A stretch of 64,000 nucleotides of DNA from Crateriforma spongiae (GTDB taxonomy: Bacteria; Planctomycetota; Planctomycetia; Pirellulales; Pirellulaceae), in NCBI RefSeq assembly GCF_012290005.1, contig NZ_JAAXMS010000004.1, positions 372,001-436,000 on the forward strand, given 5' to 3'. A model generated the notes under the pieces. The model searched no databases. It saw only the letters and a program-made list of their open reading frames with translations, and was not told where the DNA came from. The translations under genes were made by a program, and so were the position numbers. This document shows, one piece after another, positions 45,068-54,744 of this stretch. Each line of letters opens with the position of its first letter. Position 1 is the stretch's first letter.

Positions 45068-46834
45068 TCAGCTAAAGATGCCGTGAAGCCACCATTTGTG
45101 TGTGTCTTTGGGGGGATCGGCGGTCAGATCACGATAGACCCACCACCACTGACCCCGATTCGTTTCGACGCGAAAGTAATCGCGGCGGACGCACGGGCCG
45201 GCCCACCAGCCGGTCTCGATCCGCTCGGGGCCCCAACTACGGATGACCGCATGATGCTGGCCGGCGTATTGAAATCCGCGGGGAATCCCGCCCGGTCCGA
45301 TGGCCGTTTGGTGTTCAGCCAGACGTGCGTTGGCGTGATGCCACGGCCCCGTGTCCGATTCTTCCTTACCCAGGTCGGCGCTGCTGGACAAATTGTCACA
45401 CTTGGCATTCGGATGGCATTTCTGGGCGACCAAAACGTGTGGTGTAACGAATAGTTCCAACGGCCGACGCATGATTTCGTCGGTGTGGGGCAAGAATGAG
45501 GATCGGGTTTGATGGCCATCTTTCGACCGCGACGATGCGGACGACTTTTCCGCTTGGGCGAACCAGCGGGCGGATCGTCCGGCCAGCGGGAATTCTTCGA
45601 AGGCTTTTTCGGGCAGGGCATCCCGAGTCAGGCGGGCTCCGCAAACGTTTTCGCGACCCAGGCGGTTGGACAGCGAATCGATCAGCCGTGCGACGGTGCT
45701 GCCGCCGCAAGAGTCATCTCCATGCCGGAACAGGTCTTGCTGTCGTGTCGCCATCATCTGGGTGTGGGGAACCGAGACGGTGACGCGATGGACCGGTGCC
45801 GGCAAGCCTTGGGATTCGATCGATTGTTGCACCAGAGTCAACCAGTGACCGGTGTCCAGCGTCGGCGCAAATAAGCCAACATCCACAGTCAGCGGCGGGT
45901 GGACTGAAAGGTCCAGGCGACATGTCACGTGTAGTGCCCCACACAATCGTGTCGCCAAGCCCGCCCTGACTTTTTCCATCAAGCGGCCGATCCGGTCCAC
46001 CAGGATCGCCATGTCTTCGGTCGGGTATTCCAGCGGCATCGATTCGCTGTCGCACACGGGACGATGGGCGACCGGGAAATGTTCTTCGACGTCGCCGACC
46101 AGTTGGGCCAAGCGGTCGGCGACGTGCTGACCCAACCGTGTGGCCAGCCCGCCTCGGGGCAACGCCAACGTTTGGCCGATCGTGTCCACGCCCAGACGCC
46201 GCAGCATCGTCACCGTCTCCGGTGCAATCCTTAGTCCCGATGTCGGCAGGTCGCGGACCGCGTCGACGGTCAATCCGATGGGAACGATTCGGGTTCGTCC
46301 GGGCCCGTGATTGGCCACCGCCCAGGCGGCACCGATCGTGTCGGCGATCGCGATCCGGCCGGACAAGTTCAACGAAGCCAAGATTTGGTCGCTGGCGGCG
46401 ATCACGTCGGATTCACCACCGAACAAGTGCGTCACACCATGCAGGTCGCCGATCAGCGATTCGCGACAATGCAGCGATCGCCCCGCCCAGCGGAAACGGT
46501 CCAACACTTCGGTGCCGATCATCGGCGTCAAACGACTTCGGAATCGTTCGACCAACTGGTCCATCGCCCCTGCGTCGGCGTGCCGGTCATGTTCGATCAG
46601 CTGATACGAATCCGGCGCGCCGGAACGTTGCAGCCAATCGGTCGCCTGGGCCACCGACATGCCCAATCGCACGCCCTCGGCGGCCGCGCGCCGGCAACAC
46701 GCCACGACCACACGGCCGCGACGAGGATCGTTTTGCCACAGAACCGTCGGGGGGTCAGCCGACGTCGCGCCGCGGCGCATCCGCAGTCTTTGGATCGGCC
46801 AGTCGGGAAGCCAGACGCATAGCAGCCTTTTCAT
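45068..46834 (-). CDS. imuB: ImuB-like Y-family DNA polymerase homologue
   Basis: A 588-residue member of the ImuB branch of the Y family, a non-catalytic hub of the ImuA-ImuB-DnaE2 mutasome in many bacteria. The N-terminus MKRLLCVWLPDWPIQ lacks the DxD-type catalytic acid of active Y-family enzymes, as expected for ImuB. A pentapeptide QQDLF at residues 365-369 fits the beta-clamp-binding consensus. The C-terminal 150 residues are of the ImuB C-terminal type. The start is inside the end of imuA (80-bp overlap), so the two are co-expressed. No dnaE2 gene follows within the window. Confidence 0.9.
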   Translation of the reverse strand: MKRLLCVWLPDWPIQRLRMRRGATSADPPTVLWQNDPRRGRVVVACCRRAAAEGVRLGMSVAQATDWLQRSGAPDSYQLIEHDRHADAGAMDQLVERFRSRLTPMIGTEVLDRFRWAGRSLHCRESLIGDLHGVTHLFGGESDVIAASDQILASLNLSGRIAIADTIGAAWAVANHGPGRTRIVPIGLTVDAVRDLPTSGLRIAPETVTMLRRLGVDTIGQTLALPRGGLATRLGQHVADRLAQLVGDVEEHFPVAHRPVCDSESMPLEYPTEDMAILVDRIGRLMEKVRAGLATRLCGALHVTCRLDLSVHPPLTVDVGLFAPTLDTGHWLTLVQQSIESQGLPAPVHRVTVSVPHTQMMATRQQDLFRHGDDSCGGSTVARLIDSLSNRLGRENVCGARLTRDALPEKAFEEFPLAGRSARWFAQAEKSSASSRSKDGHQTRSSFLPHTDEIMRRPLELFVTPHVLVAQKCHPNAKCDNLSSSADLGKEESDTGPWHHANARLAEHQTAIGPGGIPRGFQYAGQHHAVIRSWGPERIETGWWAGPCVRRDYFRVETNRGQWWWVYRDLTADPPKDTHKWWLHGIFS

Positions 46835-47966
46835 GCAGCGGTTCCGAATGAACTTGGATGCGGTATCGGTGATCGATCGACAGCAAAACGCTGCGTCCGG
46901 TCATGCCGCCTTTGCAGCGGTCCAGCGTGATCTGAAACAAACGCTGTTGTCGACGGGCGGGGCCGCGCAGACCATCCGATGGTCGTTGCGAACGACGTGT
47001 TGCACCGGAGTTTGGGAGCGTCAAGTGTGACGTTTCGCGATGTCGGTGGGATCGTGCTTCATCGCGCCGGGGCAACGTCAGCGGACGGCTGGCGACGTGA
47101 AATCGCGTGTCGGCAAAACTGGGGCGGCCCCGTGATGTCGAACCCCGCAGCAACAAGCCCGGGGTGCGTCCCGTTTCGGCCGCCAACTGAAACCGCCGCG
47201 CGTCACGGTCGTCCAGTCGCCGGGGTGCCCAGGCGATCACCAGACCCACGCAACCGCTGCGTAACAACTGGTCGGTCGCCCAAATCGTGTCGGCATCCGA
47301 TTCGGTTCGGCACCACAACAGCCCCGCCGGATCGATCCCGAACCCGGTCAAGGCAGGCGGATAAAAATGACCGTGCGGGTCGACCACGGCCAAGCGTCCC
47401 GGCCCGGCGGGGATGGGGCGTCGGTCGGGAAGGAAATCGTTTCGCAGATAGCCCGCCGCGGCGACCATCGCCAACGTCAGCGCGCCGCCAGAGGGTACCG
47501 AACTGATCCATTCGGTGATCCCGTCGGTTCGCAATCCGCCACGGGGCAGCCAAGCGTCCACGGCGTCACAGCCGGTCGAAAACGTGGGGGCTTGGGAGAC
47601 CTTTGGATGGCAAGACTTTGCCGTCGGGCCGACGTGATTCGGGTCGGTCGTGTCGGCCGCCTCCGCTTCGCCGGCGGTGTGGCCCCCGATCATCTTGGAC
47701 AACCGGCCCAGCAATGCCTGCCGATCCTCGGACCCTGTTTCCGCATGCTCTGTTTCCGTGTGCCCGATTTCCGAACGGCGATCCGGACGGGCGACCGAAT
47801 CAGGGGCTGAAGCGGCGACCGAATCAGGGGCGTCGACGGGGCAAGCAACCGCTGGTGGTGCCAGAAAAGAACCCGAATCTGCGCCCCGATTGTCCGATCG
47901 ATCCGCCTGAACCGTGCCGGCCGGTCGCGTTTGAGCGGCAAAGTCGAAAAGCTGTTGAGTCGCCAT
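46755..47966 (-). CDS. imuA: ImuA-like protein (RecA/SulA-like)
   Basis: A 403-residue protein. The central region (TGCDAVDAWLPRGGLRTDGITEW) matches the RecA-fold start, but Walker A is degenerate (SSVPSGGALTLA in place of SSGKTTLA), a feature of ImuA. Its N-terminus ATQQLFDF is similar to a clamp-binding peptide. A Pro/Asp-rich linker of about 100 residues separates them. ImuA joins ImuB in the DNA-damage-induced mutasome. A SOS-box-like site lies 95 bases upstream of its ATG. It ends within imuB. Confidence 0.82.
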   Translation of the reverse strand: MATQQLFDFAAQTRPAGTVQADRSDNRGADSGSFLAPPAVACPVDAPDSVAASAPDSVARPDRRSEIGHTETEHAETGSEDRQALLGRLSKMIGGHTAGEAEAADTTDPNHVGPTAKSCHPKVSQAPTFSTGCDAVDAWLPRGGLRTDGITEWISSVPSGGALTLAMVAAAGYLRNDFLPDRRPIPAGPGRLAVVDPHGHFYPPALTGFGIDPAGLLWCRTESDADTIWATDQLLRSGCVGLVIAWAPRRLDDRDARRFQLAAETGRTPGLLLRGSTSRGRPSFADTRFHVASRPLTLPRRDEARSHRHRETSHLTLPNSGATRRSQRPSDGLRGPARRQQRLFQITLDRCKGGMTGRSVLLSIDHRYRIQVHSEPLHEKAAMRLASRLADPKTADAPRRDVG

Positions 47967-48060
47967 CGGGTGGATTCTCGATGTACGTTGGTGGCAAAGG
48001 ATGACGGACGACGGCTGTCGAGACGGCTAAGGGGACGCCGAAAGCTATGCTAGCAATTCG

Positions 48061-48076
48061 GTGTAACCGCGTACAG
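48061..48076 (-). promoter_or_regulatory. SOS-box-like site upstream of imuA
   Basis: On the minus strand CTGT-ACGCGGTT-ACAC, preceded by TA, resembles the CTGT-N8-ACAG LexA box at seven of eight defined positions. It lies in the 140-base gap between imuA and lapA. The planctomycete LexA site is not known to me, so this is tentative. Confidence 0.4.
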
Positions 48077-48106
48077 TAATTTCATTCATCGGCGTGAGGA
48101 AATCGC

Positions 48107-48457
48107 GTGCTGCAAAAAATCCGCTGGTTCTTTTTGTTGGCGGCCATCGTGCTGTTGGTGATCGTGGCGTTTCAAAACAGCACGCCGGTCGATTTGGCTT
48201 TGTTGACCTATCGCGGCACGCATTCGCTGACGCTGATGTTGTTGGCCACGACGGCGTCGGGATTCTTGTTGGGGGCGTTGGCGACGCTTTGGCACCAGCG
48301 TGGCCGACGCAAACGAAAAGAGGCTCGGCAACGGGCCGGCAAAGCGGCCAAAGCCGAAAAACGTCGTCGAAAAGCGGAAGAAAAGGCATCCACAGCTGCG
48401 GCGCCCGGTCCATCGGGCGGTGGCAGCGGTCAAGGCGACACTCACCCGTTGCTGTGA
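48107..48457 (+). CDS. LapA family (DUF1049) membrane protein
   Basis: A 116-residue LapA/YciS-type protein with two helices (about 6-24 and 43-62). Between them is the family hallmark VAFQNSTPVDL, an F-x-N-x-x-x-V type motif. A Lys/Arg/Ala-rich cytoplasmic tail of about 50 residues follows. In Escherichia coli LapA helps control lipopolysaccharide synthesis. The start is GTG 48107 with GAGGAAA upstream. The last 16 bases overlap the end of a convergent gene. Confidence 0.85.
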   Translation: MLQKIRWFFLLAAIVLLVIVAFQNSTPVDLALLTYRGTHSLTLMLLATTASGFLLGALATLWHQRGRRKRKEARQRAGKAAKAEKRRRKAEEKASTAAAPGPSGGGSGQGDTHPLL

Positions 48458-48918
48458 ACCGTGTCCCCCGCAAGGATCGCTTCGGATTCCGCCAGACGGG
48501 CGGCATGACGTGCACGACGCTGGGCGACCATCTGGTGGCGTCGCAGGACGATTTGGGCCAAGTCGCCGATGCGGTTGACGTGATTCTTGGGGGCTCGTTC
48601 CAGCTGCTGGCGTCCTTGGTGGATCGCCATCGCTAGTTCTTTCAGCGACGGACGGTCGCCGCTGGTGGGCGGAGCGGTGTGAAACTTTTCGCGTTCTTCA
48701 TAAACCGCCCCGTCGACATGATCGGCGGGGTTCGCGGCGGTCGGCGACGTCTCGGGCAACAGCGTCGAAAACCGAACCGACGGCCGGACAACGGGGACGG
48801 GACTGGCCGAAACGGGGTTGGCCGGAACAGGACTGGCGGCGGCATCGGTGTGTCCGGCAACGCTTGGGCCGCCGGTGACGTTCGCAAAGCCAAAGTCGAA
48901 CAGTGAAAGCTGGGTCAT
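48442..48918 (-). CDS. Small protein with N-terminal beta-clamp-binding motif
   Basis: 158 residues from ATG 48918; an open frame continues upstream to 49137 but is Cys/Trp/Gly-rich and unlikely. Residues 3-7 are QLSLF, the exact bacterial sliding-clamp consensus QL(S/D)LF, followed by DF. A Pro/Ala/Val-rich linker (about 15-70) leads to a basic helical C-terminal half (RPSLKELAMAIHQGRQQLE, then AQRRARHAARLAE). I recognise no family. It lies beside the imuA-imuB locus, and ImuA begins with a similar QQLFDF. A role in replication or repair at the clamp is inferred. Confidence 0.65.
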   Translation of the reverse strand: MTQLSLFDFGFANVTGGPSVAGHTDAAASPVPANPVSASPVPVVRPSVRFSTLLPETSPTAANPADHVDGAVYEEREKFHTAPPTSGDRPSLKELAMAIHQGRQQLERAPKNHVNRIGDLAQIVLRRHQMVAQRRARHAARLAESEAILAGDTVHSNG

Positions 48919-49222
48919 CGATCGGGTCTCCGAAAGAACTGGAAAATCGCCTCCGGTGGTGTCACCACCACGGCGTTCGCATTCTTCGAAGACCCCGTGA
49001 CACGTCTGGTCACGACCGGAACCATCGGCCCAGAAATTCCTTTCGCCAAAACCCCTACAGCCGACCCAATGGGCCATCCCCGGCCACCAATCTTTGACTC
49101 CAACACGACTTCGGACCGGCGTTTCGGCCCGCGGCAACTAGGCTCGCATCGTCTTTATCCGACGGCGTGTACCGACCCGGCCGTGGTCAACCGACGGTGA
49201 TTCTTTCAACGACAGACACAGC
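48919..49222. other. Intergenic region between divergent genes
   Basis: 304 bases upstream of the clamp-motif gene and the membrane protein at 49223; promoters for both should be here. No other feature is seen. Confidence 0.5.
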
Positions 49223-50080
49223 ATGAGCGACGCGGCCTTTCCCTATTCATCCACCGAAGCCCGGCGGTCGGAATCCGACCACAATTGGCCGATCCGTTTG
49301 GCGGCGGTTTTGACGTGGGTGGCGTCGGCGGCGCTGGCCGTTCTGGCGGTCTATCCGATCGCGTTGATCGCCATCGGGATCGGCCAGTTGTGGGAAAAGC
49401 CTCCGGTGGCGACACCGTTGATTTGGATTTTCATGCTGATCCCGGCCGGCTGGTTGACCTTGCGGATCAAGCGTTGGTTGGCGCCGGCGTTTTATGGCCC
49501 GATCCATGATTGGTTGCCGGAGCAGATGTTTTTCGGCCCGGCCATCAACGACGTGCTGAACTGTCACCGCACGATTCTGGTGGCCGCTTCGTCGATGATC
49601 CTGATCAGCGAAATCATGACGGCATGGCTGGAACGGCAAGGCATCGATCTGACCTGGATGAGTGCCTCCGTTGCCGGCACCGCAATCACGATCGCCTTCT
49701 TGGTCGCCATTGGAATTTGGGTGTCCGGTTCGCGTTTGTTCAAGGCCACGCGAGGCCGACACATTCGCCGCCGGCACAGCCACCGTCCCGACGGTTTGTC
49801 GATCATCGATTTCACCCCGGCCTGGGACAACGATCGAACAAGGATGTTGTCCGAATGCCGTGGCAGCCGCGATCTGGCGCGAGCCCATTTCACGCTGACG
49901 TTGGCGACGACCGCAGCGTTTGCGATCGCCGGGCTACTGGCGACTCAGTTTGCCGGTCGATCTTGGGCGGCCGAAGTGACCGTGTTCTTGGCCATCGCCG
50001 GTATCTTGGGGCTGTGGCCCACGTCCACGCGTTTTGCGTTCTGGTGCCGCCGCGTCGTCGGCGTCTCGCTGGACGACTGA
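49223..50080 (+). CDS. Membrane protein of unknown function
   Basis: A 285-residue protein with about six hydrophobic segments (near 24-55, 66-83, 118-134, 147-165, 225-243 and 250-268). A soluble loop between the fourth and fifth has histidine/arginine clusters (RGRHIRRRHSHRP). There is no recognised family or motif. It stands alone, convergent with pdxJ 60 bases away. Confidence 0.65.
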   Translation: MSDAAFPYSSTEARRSESDHNWPIRLAAVLTWVASAALAVLAVYPIALIAIGIGQLWEKPPVATPLIWIFMLIPAGWLTLRIKRWLAPAFYGPIHDWLPEQMFFGPAINDVLNCHRTILVAASSMILISEIMTAWLERQGIDLTWMSASVAGTAITIAFLVAIGIWVSGSRLFKATRGRHIRRRHSHRPDGLSIIDFTPAWDNDRTRMLSECRGSRDLARAHFTLTLATTAAFAIAGLLATQFAGRSWAAEVTVFLAIAGILGLWPTSTRFAFWCRRVVGVSLDD

Positions 50081-50139
50081 TGCTCTGCTGACGCTTGATC
50101 GGCGGGCATCGGCATTGCCATCCCGCACGGCCTGTGTCG

Positions 50140-50859
50140 CTAGACGAACAAGTCCAGGATGCGTCGCATTTCGGCCACCGCGTCCTTCATCCCGACCATC
50201 ACGGCGCGGCTGACAATCGAATGGCCGATGTTCAATTCGTGGATGTTCTTCAGCGCCGCGACGGGGCGCACGTTTTGATAATTCAACCCGTGACCGGCGT
50301 GCAGCTGCATCCCAGCCGTTGCGGCGACGTCGCCTGCTTTGGCCAAGCGACCAAGTTCTTCGTCCAGCTTCGCACCCTTTGCCAGCGCGTAAGGACCGGT
50401 GTGCAGTTCCACCGAGTCGGCCCCCAAGGCGGCGGCCGCTTCGACTTGGGCGACGTCGGGATCGATAAACAGACTGACGCTGATTCCCGCGTCCTTCAGC
50501 CGGGTGATTGCTTCGCCGATCCGTGACGTGTCACCGGTACAGTTCAGTCCGCCTTCGGTGGTCACTTCTTCGCGACTTTCGGGCACCAGCAACCCGCAAT
50601 CGGGCTTCCACTGACAGGCGATCGCGACGACCTCCGGCGCACAGGCCAATTCAAAATTGGTTTTGACCGTCACCGTCCGCATCAGCATTTCGACATCGCG
50701 TTCCTGGATGTGCCGGCGGTCTTCACGCAAATGGAAAGTGATCGCATCGGCCCCGCCCTGTTCGGCCAAAGCCGCGGCGATCACGGGATCGGGTTCATAG
50801 GTCCGGCGTGCTTGGCGGACCGTTGCGATATGGTCGACGTTGATGCCCAGATGGATCAT
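50140..50859 (-). CDS. pdxJ: Pyridoxine 5'-phosphate synthase
   Basis: A 239-residue TIM-barrel enzyme that condenses 1-deoxyxylulose 5-phosphate and 3-amino-2-oxopropyl phosphate in DXP-dependent vitamin B6 synthesis. The N-terminal [25 protein letters not shown] and C-terminal [16 protein letters not shown] are family signatures. ATG 50859 is chosen; it overlaps the upstream gene stop by 4 bp (ATGA), so the pair is coupled. Confidence 0.96.
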   Translation of the reverse strand: MIHLGINVDHIATVRQARRTYEPDPVIAAALAEQGGADAITFHLREDRRHIQERDVEMLMRTVTVKTNFELACAPEVVAIACQWKPDCGLLVPESREEVTTEGGLNCTGDTSRIGEAITRLKDAGISVSLFIDPDVAQVEAAAALGADSVELHTGPYALAKGAKLDEELGRLAKAGDVAATAGMQLHAGHGLNYQNVRPVAALKNIHELNIGHSIVSRAVMVGMKDAVAEMRRILDLFV

Positions 50860-52046
50860 TGATCTTGTTGCCTTTTCAGCCATTCAATTTCGCTTGCGAT
50901 GTCTTCGGACAACCCGCGACGACGCATCGATTCGGGCAGCACCGTCCAGGCGTAGGTTTCGATTTCCAAGTGCCCGGTAAAGTCCAACGAGCCCTGAAGG
51001 TTGTCCAGGGTTCGCAGCGCCACGCCCACTTCGTCGTGCGTCGTGGAAAGATGGCGGAATCGTTCCAGAAAGATGGGAACATGAAAGTGAATCACCCATC
51101 GCTGGTCACCGGCAACGGGATCGCCGTCGGTGGGCAGGCCGTCCAACAAACCGGGCAAATCTTCGACCAGTTCAAAGCTGCCGTCAGATTTCTTGCGTCC
51201 GGTTTGGTGCAAGTAGCGGTCTTCGGCAAAGTCACGCAATTGATCGATCGCTTCATGGCGTCGACCGGTCGCCATGCTTTCCCAGTCGGCCAGGATCGCG
51301 CTACTGACTTGGACTTTGCCGACGCCGATCCCCGCAGTCGCCAAACGTGACAGCACGTCACGTTGGTCTTCCATCATCACGGCGCTGTGGCAAACGTCGT
51401 GACATACGGTGATGTAACGCCGGTGCGATTCGTCCGGCAATTCCTTTTCGAAAAACGCCAGACAATCCCCGACGGTGTCCAGGTAACACCCGGGTTCCGG
51501 TTCGATCGCCAGCACGATGCGACGTCCACTGGTCGATTCCAGTTTTTCCAGCGAATCCGCCATCGCCCGCAGATTCGCCCCCGCCCTGTGGATCTTTTCA
51601 TCACCCGGGGATTTGCCCCAACCGATCGGCAGGGTGCTGATCGATCCCACGGTTTGTGATTCGTCCAGAATGACCGCCAGGATGGCTGCCAACCGCCGCG
51701 TGTATTCCAGCCGTGCGTCGTCCCACCAGGCCGGTGAATAGACGTCATGCTTGACGACGTCCTGGTGAAAGTTGGAAAACGGGAACCCGTTGATCGTGAA
51801 GGCCGCCAGACGTCGGGAACGCAGAAATTCGGCAAACTCTGCCGCGCCGCCGTCGATCAATTCCTTCGACGCGTCGTTGGGGATCCAAAGTCCGACGCCC
51901 AGCGATTGACCGCCGACCAAGTCTCGAACCGGCAGCGAGTATCGAATCAGATTCTCGCGGATCGATTCCAGATCGGTGCCGGCGTGGACATTGGTGCAAT
52001 AACCGATCGTCGTCGCGTGACTGTGAATGGCCGTGTTCCTGTGCAT
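50856..52046 (-). CDS. EboE-like TIM-barrel protein
   Basis: 396 residues from ATG 52046. It resembles EboE, a xylose isomerase-like barrel in the ebo metabolite-traffic cluster of bacteria and eustigmatophyte endosymbionts. [20 protein letters not shown] fits its N-terminal YCTNIH motif, and [21 protein letters not shown] and HFHVPIF are likely metal/active-site segments. Only this ebo member is in the window. The frame extends upstream to 52484, but homology starts at 52046. It is translationally coupled to pdxJ. The reaction is unknown. Confidence 0.75.
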   Translation of the reverse strand: MHRNTAIHSHATTIGYCTNVHAGTDLESIRENLIRYSLPVRDLVGGQSLGVGLWIPNDASKELIDGGAAEFAEFLRSRRLAAFTINGFPFSNFHQDVVKHDVYSPAWWDDARLEYTRRLAAILAVILDESQTVGSISTLPIGWGKSPGDEKIHRAGANLRAMADSLEKLESTSGRRIVLAIEPEPGCYLDTVGDCLAFFEKELPDESHRRYITVCHDVCHSAVMMEDQRDVLSRLATAGIGVGKVQVSSAILADWESMATGRRHEAIDQLRDFAEDRYLHQTGRKKSDGSFELVEDLPGLLDGLPTDGDPVAGDQRWVIHFHVPIFLERFRHLSTTHDEVGVALRTLDNLQGSLDFTGHLEIETYAWTVLPESMRRRGLSEDIASEIEWLKRQQDQ

Positions 52047-52320
52047 GGGGTGGGATTGTACGGATTCGGGGACGCGATTGTATGGCCCGCCGACGGCCCG
52101 GCGTAGGCCCGGTTGGGATCCCCTCGGCCACCCGAATCGGATGCACTTTCTGGTGGGTTTCAAAGGGTCCCCGCGATTTGTTTCGTTCTTCGGTTGACTA
52201 TGATGCAATCGCGTCGGACCGTCGCCCTGTCTGGACCGGCCGTCCTGTTGCCCGATGGGCCACCCGCCGAGTTTCCCTGCCCTGACGCGTTTCCTCCGCC
52301 GAAAACGATTGCGATCCTTC

Positions 52321-54735
52321 ATGCCCGCACACCGAATCACGATTTGCGCGTTGGCCCTGGTCTTCGGCTTCCCTGGTCTGGGCGACCGCTTCGGCCGGCG
52401 ACCGGCAACCGCCCAAGGGATCCAAAACGCCAAGCACGTTGATCCGCTGGACCGGTTCGCCCAGATCGATGCTCGGTTGCCCACACCGGGGCCGACGCGA
52501 ACTGCCAGCGGAGCGCCCGGCCCGGCCTATTGGCAGCAACGTGTCGACTATCAAATCGATGCAACGCTGAATGACGACGATCAATCGATCCGTGGCACTT
52601 GCCGGATTGCCTATCACAATCATTCGCCACACCCGCTGCGGTACTTGTGGCTGCAATTGGACCAGAATCGTTTCCACCCCGATTCGGCGGCCGTGATGAC
52701 CCAGACGGCCCCCAGTTTCGGATCACGAATGTCGTTCGGCGCGATGCGTGGCTTGCTGGCCAAGCAAGTCTTTGACGGCGGGTTCAAGATCGATGCGGTT
52801 CGCAATGACGAACAAGAAGACCTGCCGCACACGATCGTTGACACGATGATGCGTGTGGATCTGCCCGACGACTTGATGCCCGGTCAATCGATCCGCTTCA
52901 GCGTCGAATACCACTACAACATCATCGAAACCAAAGTCATCGGGGGTCGCGGCGGCTATGAGTCGTTTGATGACGGAAACCGGATCTATGAAATCGCCCA
53001 GTGGTACCCGCGTCTGACCGCGTATACCGATTACTGCGGATGGCAGCACAAACAGTTTTTAGGACGCGGCGAATTCACGTTGGAACTGGGGGATTACCGG
53101 GTCCGCTTGACCGTGCCCGACGACATGGTGGTTGCGGCGACCGGCACGCTGCAAAATCCTGATCAGGTTTACCAGCCGGCTTGGAAGAAACGTCTGAAAC
53201 AGGCCACAAAGTCGGACAAGCCGGTTTTTATCGTGACGCCCGACGAAGCTGCCGCCAACGAATCGGCGGACCCGTCGAAGAATCTGCACACGTGGGTCTT
53301 CCACGCCGACAACGTCCGTGACTTTGCGTTCGCCGCCAGTCGCAAATTCATTTGGGACGCCATGCAAACCGTTTCCGGTGATCAATCGGTGATGGCGATG
53401 TCGTTCTATCCCAACGAAGCCGAACCGTTGTGGAGCCAGTACAGCACCGAAGCAATCGTCCACACCTTGGACGTCTATGGCCGTTATGCGTTTCACTATC
53501 CCTATCCCACCGCGATCAGTGTCAACGGCCCGGTGTATGGGATGGAGTACCCGATGATCTGTTTCAACGGGCCGCGGCCGGAAAAGGATGGGACGTACAG
53601 CAAAGCCACCAAGTATGGTTTGATCAGCGTCATCATCCATGAAGTCGGCCACAACTTTTTCCCCATGATCGTCAACAGCGACGAACGGCAATGGACGTGG
53701 ATGGACGAAGGACTGAACACGTTCCTGCAGTATCTGACCGAACAGGAATGGGAAGAAGACTATCCGTCGCGTCGCGGCGAGCCGGAAAAGATCACCGGAT
53801 ACATGAAGGGCGGCAATCAACGCGCCATCATGACGGGCAGCGAAGAAATCTTGCAATTCGGCGCTAACGCCTACGCCAAGCCGGCGACGGCCCTGAACAT
53901 CTTGCGGGAAACCATCCTGGGACGCGAACTGTTCGATTTTGCGTTTCGTGAATACTGTCGACGCTGGCGTTTCAAACGGCCCACGCCCGCGGATTTCTTT
54001 CGCACGATGGAAGACGCCTCGGCGACCGATCTGGATTGGTTCTGGCACGGTTGGTTCTACACGACCGATCACGTGGACATCGCCATCACCGATCTGCAGC
54101 TGTACACGATCGATGACGGGGACCCCGATGACGCGGCCGATCGGCGGCGTGATGAAAAGGCCGAAAAGGAACTCACGCTCAGTGAAGAACGCAACGCCGG
54201 TCTGCGACGTCGCATCGATTGGCAACCGGGACTGAAGGACTACTACAACAGCCCTGACTATGACCCCGACGGTGTCGACGAAGACCAACGCAAAGCCTTT
54301 CATAAAATGATCGAAGGCTTGGATGACCGTCAGCGGGCGATGCTGCGCAGCAAATCCAACTTTTATGTCGCCACGTTTGAAAACGTCGGCGGGCTGGTCA
54401 TGCCGATCATCGTGCGGCTGTATTTTGATGATGGTTCCAATGAAAAGGTGACGATCCCTGCACAGATCTGGCGGGCCAACAGCCGTAAAGTGCGAAAGCT
54501 GTTCATCACTGAAAAAAGCATCCTGCGGATCGAAGTCGACCCGCAACGGCAAACCGCCGACGTCGATCTGTCGAACAACCATTTCCCGCCCCGTGTGGTG
54601 CCGTCTCGCTTTCAGCTGTACAAGTCGAAATCATCCGGTAAGAACCCGATGCAAAAGGCGGGGCTTGGCAAAAAGGAATCCGACAAGCCCAAGCCGGAGG
54701 ACGCCAAGGAAAAACAGGATGATGCATCGGAGTGA
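52321..54735 (+). CDS. M1 family metallopeptidase, exported
   Basis: 804 residues from ATG 52321; the frame is open from 52255, but the signal peptide (RITICALALVFGFPGL) starts here. The zinc site is HEVGH at 440-444, with the third ligand E463 exactly 18 residues on (HExxH-18-E). A GMEYPM segment at 407-412 is the substrate-binding loop, equivalent to GxMEN. The N-terminal region is the beta-sandwich and the last 90 residues are Lys-rich. Members are aminopeptidases acting in the periplasm or outside. The next gene, 9 bases away, is a DUF6702 protein often seen beside it. Confidence 0.92.
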   Translation: MPAHRITICALALVFGFPGLGDRFGRRPATAQGIQNAKHVDPLDRFAQIDARLPTPGPTRTASGAPGPAYWQQRVDYQIDATLNDDDQSIRGTCRIAYHNHSPHPLRYLWLQLDQNRFHPDSAAVMTQTAPSFGSRMSFGAMRGLLAKQVFDGGFKIDAVRNDEQEDLPHTIVDTMMRVDLPDDLMPGQSIRFSVEYHYNIIETKVIGGRGGYESFDDGNRIYEIAQWYPRLTAYTDYCGWQHKQFLGRGEFTLELGDYRVRLTVPDDMVVAATGTLQNPDQVYQPAWKKRLKQATKSDKPVFIVTPDEAAANESADPSKNLHTWVFHADNVRDFAFAASRKFIWDAMQTVSGDQSVMAMSFYPNEAEPLWSQYSTEAIVHTLDVYGRYAFHYPYPTAISVNGPVYGMEYPMICFNGPRPEKDGTYSKATKYGLISVIIHEVGHNFFPMIVNSDERQWTWMDEGLNTFLQYLTEQEWEEDYPSRRGEPEKITGYMKGGNQRAIMTGSEEILQFGANAYAKPATALNILRETILGRELFDFAFREYCRRWRFKRPTPADFFRTMEDASATDLDWFWHGWFYTTDHVDIAITDLQLYTIDDGDPDDAADRRRDEKAEKELTLSEERNAGLRRRIDWQPGLKDYYNSPDYDPDGVDEDQRKAFHKMIEGLDDRQRAMLRSKSNFYVATFENVGGLVMPIIVRLYFDDGSNEKVTIPAQIWRANSRKVRKLFITEKSILRIEVDPQRQTADVDLSNNHFPPRVVPSRFQLYKSKSSGKNPMQKAGLGKKESDKPKPEDAKEKQDDASE

Positions 54736-54744
54736 GGCAACGTG

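Noticed and set aside
44650-45075. A 141-residue open frame after the T2SSE_N-like gene
   Set aside because: It overlaps the real gene in another frame, is Trp/Ser/Arg-rich and has no ribosome binding site.
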